This document shows, piece after piece, positions 44,234 through 53,239 of a DNA stretch of 64,000 nt. The translations under genes were made by a program, and so were the position numbers. Under the pieces are notes generated by a model. It did no database searches. It was not told where the DNA came from and saw only the letters and a list, made by a program, of their open reading frames with translations. Each line of letters opens with the position of its first letter. Within the stretch, counting starts at the first letter, position 1. The stretch comes from Ktedonobacter sp. SOSP1-85 (GTDB lineage: Bacteria; Chloroflexota; Ktedonobacteria; Ktedonobacterales; Ktedonobacteraceae), in assembly GCF_016587415.1 (NCBI RefSeq), contig NZ_BNJI01000002.1, positions 1,984,001 through 2,048,000 on the forward strand, written 5' to 3'.

Positions 44234-45886
44234 ATGGCAAAAGCCACGAAAACCATCAGACAAGCGTTACAGTATCCGCCACAGTCAGCCCACTCCTTCG
44301 CGGAAAATCAGGCGCTCTACAATCGTGTCGTGGCTTTCTACTTTGATGTCATCCAGGCCCATGAGGGCATCCTCTCTCTCAAGAGCAAGGAGGCCCTTAC
44401 CGCCCTGGAGAAACTCACCCATGCAACGGAGAAGAATCCCCATCCCATTCTGCCTCTCTCCGACATCGCCCCGGATATCCCCGCGATGTTCCGCCGCGCC
44501 GCCATCAATGCGGCCCTTGGCTCTGCTCGCGCCTTTTTCTCCTCGCTCAAAACATGGCGAGCACGCAAAGAGAAGCACGAGGCCAAACCATGCAAAAAGG
44601 GCAAGAAGAAGCAGCCGTTCAGGGAGCGGCCACCGGTCCCGCCGCGCACCTGGAACAAATCGGCCTCCTTCTACGCGGGCTTGTGGAAAGAACGCTCTAC
44701 GCACTCCATCATGCTCAGAGTGTGGACTGGCTCGTGCTGGTCCTGGCTCAAAGTTGGTGCGCTTTCTCGCGATATTCCCCAGGGGTACGCACGAGGGAGC
44801 CCGCAACTGGTTCGCAAGGGCAACCGCTGGTGGTTGCATACTCCCATCGAGAAACCGTTGGAGGCGCCCTCCAAAGTTGTTGAACAGATAGCATCCAAAG
44901 AGACGCGTCTCTGCGCGGTCGATGTGAACCTCGACCAGCATCTCGCCGTGTGCACCGTTCAGGCAGTCGAAGGCACCATCCTGGCTACTTCCTTCATTGG
45001 AAATGGCACAGCGGTATCGGGCTTTAGGAAGAGACTGCTCGGACGCATTGCACACAACCGATCTCAGACGGGCGTCATTGCCGAAGGGGAACAGGACAAT
45101 GTGGCTCTCTGGCGCAAGATCAGGCACGTCGATGAGCATATCGCGCACCAGGTGAGCGCTCGCATTGTCCAGTTCGCCATCGAGCAGCAAGCCAGCATCC
45201 TGGTCTTCGAGCATCTGGGCAACCTGCGCCCGGAAAAAGGCACGTATTCGCGCCGTAGCAACAGGAAACGCGCCTACTGGATGAAAGGGCGCATCTTCAA
45301 GTACGCAAAGTACAAGGCGTGGAATGCAGGTGGTCTCATTACGTGCCGCGTCAATCCACGCAATACGAGCCGGGAATGCCATCGCTGTCACGCGCCCGTC
45401 ATTCGCTACAATGAGGGCGAGCCGGTTGAGGGATACACGCCCGGCGCGGCGCTTTGCCTGTGCCCACAATGCCAGATGCGCGACCATGCCGACCGCAATG
45501 CCAGTCTGAGAATCGGGCAGCGCTTGATCGAGCGCTCCCAAGAACCGTTGAAGGAAAAGCCTCATGCTCGTTCGCGACGTGCGACGAGGGGGTCGAAAGA
45601 CCCAGGTGTTGGGATCTCCCAGGATGCCGAAGGCGAAGGGCAACCATCTATTGCTCAAGCAAGGCAAGGGGATCACGCCAACGGGCCTGGCACCGCCCGG
45701 GGGGATTGCGCCGGATGGGTGCGCGTCCCTCAGATATGGCTACCACACTACGCCTCCATTTTGAGTAGTCCCTACGGGACAGGTCTCACGGAGGCGCTTA
45801 CGGAGCCGTGTCAGAAGCTGCTGGGCTTTAGCCCATGCGGAGTGTCACAATCAGTACAATATGGTCCCATCCCTGGACTTCACTGA
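44234..45886 (+). CDS. tnpB: Large TnpB-like RuvC nuclease
   Basis: The 550-residue protein has an OrfB/TnpB catalytic domain: CAVDVNLDQHLAVCTV (Asp), ILVFEHLGNLRPEKG (Glu), a zinc ribbon CHRCHAPV...CPQC and DHADRNASLRIG (Asp). Compared with the ~400-450-residue TnpBs in this window it has a longer, poorly conserved N-terminal helical part and a ~110-residue C-terminal run-on through the right-end repeats (SSPYGTGLTEAL...). The start at 44234 is chosen as the first ATG after the promoter that begins a homologue-like MAKATKTIRQ. It is among the Cas12-like large TnpBs only by size. Confidence 0.8.
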   Translation: MAKATKTIRQALQYPPQSAHSFAENQALYNRVVAFYFDVIQAHEGILSLKSKEALTALEKLTHATEKNPHPILPLSDIAPDIPAMFRRAAINAALGSARAFFSSLKTWRARKEKHEAKPCKKGKKKQPFRERPPVPPRTWNKSASFYAGLWKERSTHSIMLRVWTGSCWSWLKVGALSRDIPQGYARGSPQLVRKGNRWWLHTPIEKPLEAPSKVVEQIASKETRLCAVDVNLDQHLAVCTVQAVEGTILATSFIGNGTAVSGFRKRLLGRIAHNRSQTGVIAEGEQDNVALWRKIRHVDEHIAHQVSARIVQFAIEQQASILVFEHLGNLRPEKGTYSRRSNRKRAYWMKGRIFKYAKYKAWNAGGLITCRVNPRNTSRECHRCHAPVIRYNEGEPVEGYTPGAALCLCPQCQMRDHADRNASLRIGQRLIERSQEPLKEKPHARSRRATRGSKDPGVGISQDAEGEGQPSIAQARQGDHANGPGTARGDCAGWVRVPQIWLPHYASILSSPYGTGLTEALTEPCQKLLGFSPCGVSQSVQYGPIPGLH

Positions 45887-46034
45887 CCGGGTTGTGTGCT
45901 CGGTTGGTGGCGTCTGGAACTGCCTCTTCTGGATGTTGGGAAACACTTGTCCAATGATCTCACGGGGATATAATTATGGCCGAGCCCACCGTTGGGAAAC
46001 ATATCCATAGCGATGCCAGCGAAGAGAGAAACAT

Positions 46035-49000
46035 ATGGCAAAAAAGGTTCCAGCGACGCTGCTCTGGTCAGCAGAAGACCAGCAGTATTTCTGGCAGCAA
46101 GAGGGAAACACACAAAAGAGGGTGGGGGTGTCCTCCGAGGCGCGGGTCTTCCGGCTGCTCGACGAAGCCATTTCTTTTTCCTTTCACGGCCAACAGGGAC
46201 GCCTCAATTTGCAGAAGCAGACGCGTGCCAGAGGAGTCGATGGCTACTGGTATGCTTATCGGCGCCAGGGCAAGCGTGTCGTGAAGAAGTATGCCGGGCG
46301 CCCAGCTGATCTGACCATCGCCCGCCTGGAGGAGCTTGCGCTGGCCATACAGGCCGATCCCATCCAGCGTGAGTCTGTCCAACTGCCTAGCGCTTCTCAC
46401 CCTTCGCCCTCTCTGCCTCCCCAGACTGCTCCTTCCGCTCTGCTCAGTCAGGCGCCGCTGCTCCTACCCAAATTGCGCCCGCCGCGCCCCACAGCTTCTC
46501 TGCTCTCCCGCCGGCGTTTGCTGGAGCGGCTGGATGAGGGCCTCTCGCGCAAACTGACGCTGCTGCTAGCACCGGCTGGATATGGCAAAACGACGCTGGT
46601 GAGCGAGTGGATCGCGGCCCGCGACACGCGCGATGGGAGTTCGCCGCTCGTCGCGTGGATTGCCCTGGATGAGGGGGATAACGACCCGATCCGCTTCTGG
46701 CGCTATCTGATTGTGGCCTGCCAGACCTTTCAACCGAACCTGGGAGAGAGCCTTCTGTCACAGCTCGGTGCAGCCGAGCCGCTTTCTTTTTCCCGTCCTT
46801 CTCTGGAGCCCATCCTGACCGGGCTCCTCAATGATCTGGCCAGCATGCCGGGATGCGGTATCCTGATGCTAGAAGATTACCATATGATTCACAGTAAGGA
46901 AATCCATCAGGCCCTGTCTTTCTTCCTGGAACATCAGCCCCCCAACCTGCATCTGATCCTGCTGACGCGGAGAGAACCGCCGTTGCCTCTGGCCCAACTG
47001 CGCGCTCACGACGACCTGGTGGAACTGGAGGCGTCTCACCTGCGCTTTACGCCGGAAGAGACACGGGTGTTTTTACGACAGACTCTGCCTTTCCCGTGCG
47101 AGGAGACGCTGCTCGAGCAGGTCCAGCAGCGGACAGAAGGGTGGATCACCGGATTACGCCTGCTCACGCTGGCCCTGCAAAGTCAGGGATCGCTTTCGGC
47201 CCGGGAGATGGAACAACGACTGGCACAGATCAGTGGGAGAGATCGCTCGATCCTCGACTACCTGGTTGCCGAGGTGCTCGCCTCTCAAGCCGAGCCGCTG
47301 CAAACCTTTTTGCTGGAGACAACCGGGCTGGTCCGCCTGAGCGGTTCGCTGTGTGATACGGTGACTGGCCGCGATGACAGCATGTTCGTGCTTGAACAGA
47401 TTGAGCGCGCTCATCTGTTTTTACTGCCATTAGACGAGAGCGGCACCTGGTATCGCTACCATGCGCTCTTCGCCGAGGCGATGCAGCACGAGGCACGCCG
47501 CCGTCTGGGCGAAGCGCGTCTGCTTGCTACCCAGAGCCGCGCCAGTCGCTGGTATGAGCAACACGACCTGCTCTCCGATGCGGTTGAGGCCGCGCTCTCT
47601 GCGCGCGAACTGCAACGCGCCGCCCAGCTTCTGACGCGCATCGTTGAGTCACAGTCTCTTTGGCACCAGCAGGAAGTGCACATCTTTTTGCGCTGGCTCA
47701 GACAGTTCCCTGAAGAGATCCTGCGTGAGTCACCAACGCTCAGCCAGACCTATGCTGTGGCGCTGCTGCATTGTGAACAGCAGTGTACGTCAGCCTTACG
47801 GCCACAGTTGGAGAAGTATCTCCAGATGGCCGAACAGCGTTTGCAGGCACTTGGCGACCTGCCTCGTCTGGGAGAAGCGTTGGCGCTGCATGCGCTCCTC
47901 ATCCGGCATATGAACGATCATGCGACCGCGATCCGCTGTGCAACGTCAGCGCTCAAGCTGTTGCCGGACGAGGAACGGTTCTGGCGGAGTCTTGCCCTGG
48001 ATATGCTTAGCATGGCATCTCTCGTAGCAGGCAGGATTACCGAGGCGCGGCAGCTCATGCATGAAGCCCGGAAGCTCAATCCTGTCTCCTTCGAGGAGAA
48101 TAGCTATGCCAGGCGTGGTTCGCTTATCCAGCAGGGCTATCTTGCGCTTGGAGCAGGCCATCTGGAACAGGCAGCTCTGCTCATGCGCCGGGTTCTCGAC
48201 ACTGCCGGGAACGATCGCGCAGACCGGGGAACGGCCCTGATCGGGCTTTCGACCCTCTCGTATGAGTGGAACCGTTTGTGGGAAGCCGAGCAGTATATCC
48301 AGCAGGCGTATGCCCTGCATGCCGAGACCGGCAATGAACTGTTGTGGCTTCAGTCGGCTCAGCTTTTGGCGCGAGTGCTGTATGCCCGCGGTGAGCACAC
48401 CCAGGCGCAGGAATTGTTGCAGCGCCTCTCGTCCGCTCTTGCACAACCGCGCTACTCCCGCGAGATCGAGCTGTGGCTGGCCCATTTTGCCCTCGCCTCT
48501 GGCGACCTCGTCACGGCACAACGTCGATTGGCCGGGCTGCATATCATCGCCCAGAATGAGCCGCCGCTAGATATCGTGCGCGAGCAAGAGCAGTTGTTGA
48601 CCGCACGGTTGCTCATTGCCCAGGGAGAAGAGGGGAAGGTATATCAGGCGCTCTCTCTCCTGGCTGGCAGGCGTGCGGAGGCACAGAGCCAGGCCCGCCT
48701 GCGTAGTGAAGTAGAAGTGCTCCTGATCATGGCACGGGCCTATGCATATCTCAGGCGCAAGCAGGAGGTGCAGGAAGTGCTCAAAGAAGCGCTCGCTCTG
48801 GCTCAGACCGCGGGGTATCAGCGTCTCTTTTTCGATGAAGGTGCCGAGATGGCCGCGTTGCTCAAAGGAATGGTCTCTGAGATGCGTGCGCCTCTCCAGG
48901 TAGCTTTTGTACGCACGTTGCTGCGTGGCTTTACCACGGTCCGACTCTCTACGATACCGGCTACTGGTTATGACGTACTTGAACTACTCAGTTCTGGGGA

Positions 49001-49172
49001 GCGACGTGTCCTCCATCTGCTGGTTGCGGGTCGTACGAACCCGGAGATCGCTCGCGAACTGGTTGTTTCCCTCAACACCGTGAAAACGCAGGTCAAGAGT
49101 ATCTATCGCAAACTGGGCATTGGCAGCCGCCATGAGGCCAGCGAGGTGGCGCGCCGTCTGGGTTTGTTGTAG
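46035..49172 (+). CDS. LuxR-family regulator with MalT-like ATPase
   Basis: This 1045-residue transcription activator has three parts. Residues 1-105 form a domain rich in aromatic and basic residues (DGYWYAYRRQGKRVVKKYAG) seen in Ktedonobacteria proteins. A STAND ATPase follows (Walker A LAPAGYGKTTLVSEW ~177-190, Walker B GCGILMLEDYH ~273), then TPR-like helical repeats to ~970. The C-terminal LuxR HTH is LLVAGRTNPEIARELVVSLN then TVKTQVKSIYRKLG. ATP and an inducer should drive assembly and DNA binding. The BNR-repeat gene downstream may be a target. Confidence 0.9.
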   Translation: MAKKVPATLLWSAEDQQYFWQQEGNTQKRVGVSSEARVFRLLDEAISFSFHGQQGRLNLQKQTRARGVDGYWYAYRRQGKRVVKKYAGRPADLTIARLEELALAIQADPIQRESVQLPSASHPSPSLPPQTAPSALLSQAPLLLPKLRPPRPTASLLSRRRLLERLDEGLSRKLTLLLAPAGYGKTTLVSEWIAARDTRDGSSPLVAWIALDEGDNDPIRFWRYLIVACQTFQPNLGESLLSQLGAAEPLSFSRPSLEPILTGLLNDLASMPGCGILMLEDYHMIHSKEIHQALSFFLEHQPPNLHLILLTRREPPLPLAQLRAHDDLVELEASHLRFTPEETRVFLRQTLPFPCEETLLEQVQQRTEGWITGLRLLTLALQSQGSLSAREMEQRLAQISGRDRSILDYLVAEVLASQAEPLQTFLLETTGLVRLSGSLCDTVTGRDDSMFVLEQIERAHLFLLPLDESGTWYRYHALFAEAMQHEARRRLGEARLLATQSRASRWYEQHDLLSDAVEAALSARELQRAAQLLTRIVESQSLWHQQEVHIFLRWLRQFPEEILRESPTLSQTYAVALLHCEQQCTSALRPQLEKYLQMAEQRLQALGDLPRLGEALALHALLIRHMNDHATAIRCATSALKLLPDEERFWRSLALDMLSMASLVAGRITEARQLMHEARKLNPVSFEENSYARRGSLIQQGYLALGAGHLEQAALLMRRVLDTAGNDRADRGTALIGLSTLSYEWNRLWEAEQYIQQAYALHAETGNELLWLQSAQLLARVLYARGEHTQAQELLQRLSSALAQPRYSREIELWLAHFALASGDLVTAQRRLAGLHIIAQNEPPLDIVREQEQLLTARLLIAQGEEGKVYQALSLLAGRRAEAQSQARLRSEVEVLLIMARAYAYLRRKQEVQEVLKEALALAQTAGYQRLFFDEGAEMAALLKGMVSEMRAPLQVAFVRTLLRGFTTVRLSTIPATGYDVLELLSSGERRVLHLLVAGRTNPEIARELVVSLNTVKTQVKSIYRKLGIGSRHEASEVARRLGLL

Positions 49173-49334
49173 ATGATTGATTTCTTCCTTTCTCTCACAC
49201 AATCACCCGCAACAATGCCCCGACAGGGTGATGCGTGCTCACCCGCTTTCTCTTTATACTCCTGCTATCACAGGTACGGTTGCTACCTGTTCATCTGATG
49301 GTGTATTGAATCCTCAAAGTATAAGGAGAAGACA

Positions 49335-50399
49335 ATGAAGACCCTTTACATGGCAATGGAGAAGAGCGTGCTGGTTGCCAGACAGCATCATAGCGACTGG
49401 CAGATGGAGTCGCACCTGGACGGACTCCAAGCTTTGTGCCTGGCTACGGACCCGTTGCGCCCCGAATGCGTGTACTGTGGAACCTATCGACGTGGATTGT
49501 GGCAAAGCCGGGATGCGGGTCGCACCTGGCAGCCGATTGGCGACCTCCCGATGGTCCTAAGGGAGGTGAGCGGTATCCAGTATAGCGATATCACTGCGCT
49601 GGCTGTCAGTGCGCTGGAGCGAGTTGGCGAGTATGGTGTCGTCTATGTGGGAACTGAGCCGGGCGCGATGTTCCGTTCCGAAGATGGCGGCACAAGCTGG
49701 CAAGAGCTGGCAAGCTTCCGTGAACTGCCATCGTCCTCGACCTGGAGCTTCCCGCCGAAACCCGAGACTCACCATGTGCGTTGGATCACATCTGATCCAC
49801 ACGTGCCCGGTCGTGTTTTTGTCGCGGTCGAGGCCGGGGCATTGGTGCACACGTTGGATGGTGGAGCAACCTGGGAGGATCGCGTGCCCGATGGACCATA
49901 TGATACGCACACGTTGATCATCCATCCAGCAGTGCCTGGTCGCCTCTATTCGGCAGCTGGTGATGGCATTCTGGCCGCAGGCAAGGGTTATCAGGAAAGC
50001 CTGGATGGTGGGAAAACCTGGCAGTATCCCGATGAAGGCTTGCACCATCACTACTTGTTTGGCGCGACAGTCGATTCTGCTGACCCTGATACGATCCTGG
50101 TGTCGGCATCAACCAGTCCAGAGGCGGCGCATAGTCCCATGATGGCTGAATCCTTCGTCTATCGCAAAACAAAGGGACAATCCTGGCAGATGGTCACAAA
50201 TGGGTTGCCAGAGGCGACAGGCTGTATGGTCGCAGCATTTGGCACCACTCCGGCTGAACCAGGCGCCTTCTATCTGCTCAGTAACAAGGGGTGTTATCGC
50301 TCTCCTGATGCCGGGCTGCATTGGGAACAGCTAGATCTCCCCTGGAACGAGCGGCTCGTGTACCAGCATCCGCAGGCGCTGGCAATTACTCAAGAGTGA
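49335..50399 (+). CDS. BNR/Asp-box beta-propeller protein
   Basis: The 354-residue protein has five Asp-box repeats: SRDAGRTW (58-65), SEDGGTSW (~115-122), TLDGGATW (~173-180), SLDGGKTW (~222-229) and SPDAGLHW (~327-334), spaced as in sialidase-like/VPS10-like propellers. There is no signal peptide and the sialidase FRIP motif is not seen, so it is probably a cytoplasmic propeller of unknown role and not an enzyme. It is 162 bp downstream of the LuxR-type gene on the same strand, after ataaggag. Confidence 0.82.
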   Translation: MKTLYMAMEKSVLVARQHHSDWQMESHLDGLQALCLATDPLRPECVYCGTYRRGLWQSRDAGRTWQPIGDLPMVLREVSGIQYSDITALAVSALERVGEYGVVYVGTEPGAMFRSEDGGTSWQELASFRELPSSSTWSFPPKPETHHVRWITSDPHVPGRVFVAVEAGALVHTLDGGATWEDRVPDGPYDTHTLIIHPAVPGRLYSAAGDGILAAGKGYQESLDGGKTWQYPDEGLHHHYLFGATVDSADPDTILVSASTSPEAAHSPMMAESFVYRKTKGQSWQMVTNGLPEATGCMVAAFGTTPAEPGAFYLLSNKGCYRSPDAGLHWEQLDLPWNERLVYQHPQALAITQE

Positions 50400-50447
50400 G
50401 CAGCAATATCCCCTTTTTCAGGGGTTCGCGCCACAACTTGCTGCTGC

Positions 50448-50493
50448 GCATCTATAAGTAGACATCCTACTTGAGTTATCTACTTATAGATGC
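50448..50493. repeat. 15-bp inverted repeat, 16-bp spacer
   Basis: gcatctataagtaga (50448-50462) pairs exactly with tctacttatagatgc (50479-50493). It lies ~50 bp after the propeller gene, without a T-run; it may be a terminator or transposon-end dyad. Confidence 0.75.
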
Positions 50494-50494
50494 A

Positions 50495-50550
50495 CAGTGT
50501 GTCTACTGGAGTGAAACTCTGGCAGTGTGTCTGCTGAAGTGAAACCCTGA
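50495..50550. repeat. 28-bp tandem direct repeat, two units
   Basis: cagtgtgtctactggagtga... (50495-50522) is followed at once by cagtgtgtctgctgaagtga... (50523-50550), 23 of 28 positions matching by eye. The unit resembles sub-terminal repeats of transposons. No matching transposase is in the window. Confidence 0.7.
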
Positions 50551-51008
50551 TTATATGGCATGGGTGAACCACATGTTATTTCCATTTAAACTTTCCGTTC
50601 CAATCGTAACCCGCTAGCATTGATTTGACTCCATATTCAGTGTCTGGGTAAGTAATTTTTTCTCGTGAATTCATGTAAACATACTCACCGCCGCGATATG
50701 GGTCACACATTTGAATCGCTGCCAGAACATACTACAGAAATCTTATGAGCCCATCAGTGTAAAGCCGCTTACGATCTCAAGCTACTGCCACGATATGGGT
50801 AAGAGCAGGTGCCAGAGAATGAGGGTAAAATCGCACCAGCCTCACTTGAAAAGGCGCAAAGGATGCTGAGGTTCGAGACTTTGACAAGTGTGGTGTTTTT
50901 CATAGACAGAGAGACAAATATACTTTTATACTGAGTGGTAACGTTGCGTTGTCATGATGGAACGAGAAAACGATGGATACGCTCCTCCTCTGATGAAAGG
51001 AAAAAAGA

Positions 51009-51638
51009 ATGCTTCTCCCCCCTAGCGACTGCCCTGCCTGTAAGCGCAATGACCAGGTTCAGAAAGTCCCGGCTATTCATCGCAATAGCTCCTTCACGAG
51101 AATGGAAACCCAGGTCACTACCTCTACTTCTGTCACCTTTGATTCCGCAGGAAATCCTACCTACAACTCTATCCCTCAGACGACCACCGTTCCAGTCACT
51201 CACCAGACGAGACTCGGGGCTTTACTCTTGCCTCCTCGGCGGAAAACGATTCCTCTTCCTGTCGTCGAGAAGATCATCCTCTGGCTTTGTCCTCTCCTTG
51301 CCATCGCTCTCTATCTCTCTCAATTGTTTTTCCCGTCCTTTATGGCTGGCCTCCTTCCTGCTGATTCCAGCGTTGCTAGTATACTCCTGGTCATCTTGAG
51401 CATATGCGGTCTCTCTATCGGTCTACCAGTGCTCCTTGGGGTTTTGACTCATCGTGTGTTTTTCCGTCAAGCTAACAAGCACCGCCGTGAGCTACAACAG
51501 CAGGAGCAGGAGCACTGGCAATATCTTATGCGCCAATGGGAGCAATTCTGCTACTGCCATCGGTGCGATTGCGTCTTCTCTGCGAGTACCGAGAAAATCG
51601 CTGCACCTGCGCAAATACAGCAACTCTATCGTCAGTAG
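51009..51638 (+). CDS. Two-helix membrane protein with terminal CxxC clusters
   Basis: The 209-residue protein has CPACKRND near the N-terminus and CYCHRCDCVF near the C-terminus, both zinc-knuckle-like. A threonine/valine-rich stretch (~35-65) lies between the first knuckle and two membrane helices (ILWLCPLLAIALYLSQLFF and SILLVILSICGLSIGLPVLL). A Gln/Glu-rich coiled helix (ELQQQEQEHWQYLMRQWEQF) precedes the last knuckle. The two ends probably meet on the cytoplasmic side to form one zinc site. I do not recognise the family. It starts after aaaggaaaaaag. Confidence 0.6.
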   Translation: MLLPPSDCPACKRNDQVQKVPAIHRNSSFTRMETQVTTSTSVTFDSAGNPTYNSIPQTTTVPVTHQTRLGALLLPPRRKTIPLPVVEKIILWLCPLLAIALYLSQLFFPSFMAGLLPADSSVASILLVILSICGLSIGLPVLLGVLTHRVFFRQANKHRRELQQQEQEHWQYLMRQWEQFCYCHRCDCVFSASTEKIAAPAQIQQLYRQ

Positions 51639-51736
51639 TTGCCTGCACGGTTTACCATCCTCTTGCCATCTAGGTGGTGGCTAAAAAGAGCAGAGTGCCA
51701 ACATGTCAGATGGCGTAAAGGGAATGAAACAGATCT

Positions 51737-51904
51737 GTATACAAAGAAAACCCAAAGGATGTATGCGAATCATCCTCTCACCGCATACATTTTCAAGAAA
51801 CTTTAGAGAATGGCCAATCTATATACAAAGAAAATCTAAAGGTGTATGCGATGAGAGAAATGATCCGCATACATTTTCAAGAAACTTTAGAGAATGACCA
51901 ATCC
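51737..51904. repeat. Tandem ~84-bp repeats with inverted hairpin loop
   Basis: Two units (51737-51820 and 51821-51904) share tatacaaagaaaa, a stem tgtatgcg...cgcataca and the tail tttcaagaaactttagagaa. In unit 1 the loop reads aatcatcctctcac; in unit 2 it reads atgagagaaatgatc, close to the reverse complement of the first. So the arms are in the same orientation while the loop is flipped. The second unit overlaps the 3' end of the regulator-primase gene. Confidence 0.8.
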
Positions 51905-53053
51905 TCTTACACCACGTGCCATTTTTCGCCGGCGATGGTCGTCGATGACTCTTTTGTTGACACCAATCTCGAAACCGTGAACTGCAAGAGATTGCGAGAC
52001 GCCTTTCGCCTTCTTTGGTATGTATCCGTGTGCCTCGCACCACTGTACATAGGAGATCATAACGTCGCTGTTCGCGACCCATGCCCTTTCCACTCTTTGA
52101 CCGCATGCTGCTAGCCACCATCCAACCGTATCTTGTCCTGATCGCTGTGTCTGTGGAAGATGGTGGACCGCTTGAGGCGTCTGAGGCTCCTGCCCAACAC
52201 GCAGATACCACTGCTCCAGAAGCTGCTCCACTTTACGAGGCGTGTCTGCTTCCTCCAACGGGGTATACACGGTGACTTTGAGATCTGGCGTATCAAAGAC
52301 CTGAAAGGTGAGGCGTTCAAACACGAGATGCCCCACCTGTGGATGGTTGAGCGTTTTCCGTCCTTCTTGCCCACCACGCACTTCATGATCGGGCCACCAG
52401 GCCCGAAATTCAGGACTAGCGAGCATGAGATCATGGATCAATTCGGCCAGTTGTGCATCTCCAGGATAACGACCACACATGCTGCGGAATTGTGCTAAGA
52501 GCTGTCGCGCATCTTCTTCCCAATCAACGACGAATTGCCGAGACGAGGGATCGGTGAAGATGCGCCAGATCGTATTGCGTTCGCGGGTGGTCATCCGGCG
52601 GTAATCGCCAAAGACCGCGCATCCGGCATCGTTCCAGGCCAGGATATCCCATCGTCTTCCTGACACAAAGGCTGGGCGAGGGCCAAACTGATCAAGGAAA
52701 TGTTGTAACGCTGGACTCACGATCTCGGGTTCCAGCAACAGCGCCGGAGGTGGCTGTTGCTGGGCTAAGAGGAAGAGATGGGTTCTTTCATTGGCATCCA
52801 GGCGCAATGTCTGCACCAGGCGCTCTAAGACCTGCGTGGAAGGCGTAATCGAACGTCCCTGTTCTAACCAGGTGTACCAATCCACGCTCACACCCACCAG
52901 CTGTGCCACTTCCGCCCGTCTGAGTCCAGGCGTTTTGCGCCTGGTACCTCTTGGCAGTCCCACCTCTTCAGGCGTCAGCCTTGCCCTGCGTGTCCGCAGA
53001 AAATCTCCAAGCTCCTGTAAACGATAGTCTTGCTGGCCCCGCTGATTGACCAT
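51887..53053 (-). CDS. MmyB-type HTH regulator fused to primase-like tail
   Basis: The start at 53053 (MVNQRGQQDYRL, after gaaagaggtc) gives 388 residues. The first ~285 form a regulator common in actinobacteria and Chloroflexota: an XRE HTH (LRRAEVAQLVGVSVDWYTWLEQGRS) and the MmyB ligand domain (WDILAWNDAGCAVFGDY, LVFERLTFQVFDTPDL). After a short linker, the last ~90 residues (MISYVQWCEAHGYIPKKAKG, SLAVHGFEIGV) resemble the C-terminal winged domain of phage/plasmid P4-type primases. The fusion is not usual for the family. It is divergent from the SDR gene at 53240, which it probably controls. Confidence 0.75.
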   Translation of the reverse strand: MVNQRGQQDYRLQELGDFLRTRRARLTPEEVGLPRGTRRKTPGLRRAEVAQLVGVSVDWYTWLEQGRSITPSTQVLERLVQTLRLDANERTHLFLLAQQQPPPALLLEPEIVSPALQHFLDQFGPRPAFVSGRRWDILAWNDAGCAVFGDYRRMTTRERNTIWRIFTDPSSRQFVVDWEEDARQLLAQFRSMCGRYPGDAQLAELIHDLMLASPEFRAWWPDHEVRGGQEGRKTLNHPQVGHLVFERLTFQVFDTPDLKVTVYTPLEEADTPRKVEQLLEQWYLRVGQEPQTPQAVHHLPQTQRSGQDTVGWWLAACGQRVERAWVANSDVMISYVQWCEAHGYIPKKAKGVSQSLAVHGFEIGVNKRVIDDHRRRKMARGVRGLVIL

Positions 53054-53239
53054 GTTGACCTCTTTCATCCCGGTAGTCTCCAAAGAGCAACGTTTGAACC
53101 AGAGGAGTGGGATTCCTATGATCATTGCTCATCTTGTTCTAGGATCTCCTTCAGTATACCATAGATCCGCGGGTGAAGTGCCTGCAACAAGTCAAGTGAT
53201 ATGCACTGGCCCAAAACAATCTCATCCGGAGTACAAAAA

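Larger units (their letters stand above)
50400..51008. other. Repeat-rich intergenic region
   Basis: About 610 bp without a gene. It contains the inverted repeat 50448-50493, the direct repeats 50495-50550, and two copies of a CG-atatgggt motif (ccgcgatatgggt ~50692, ccacgatatgggt ~50787). It looks like insertion-sequence-end debris. Confidence 0.5.

Noticed and set aside
51737..51904. CRISPR array
   Set aside because: Only two units of ~84 bp with internal stems and no unique spacers of regular length; not a CRISPR layout.
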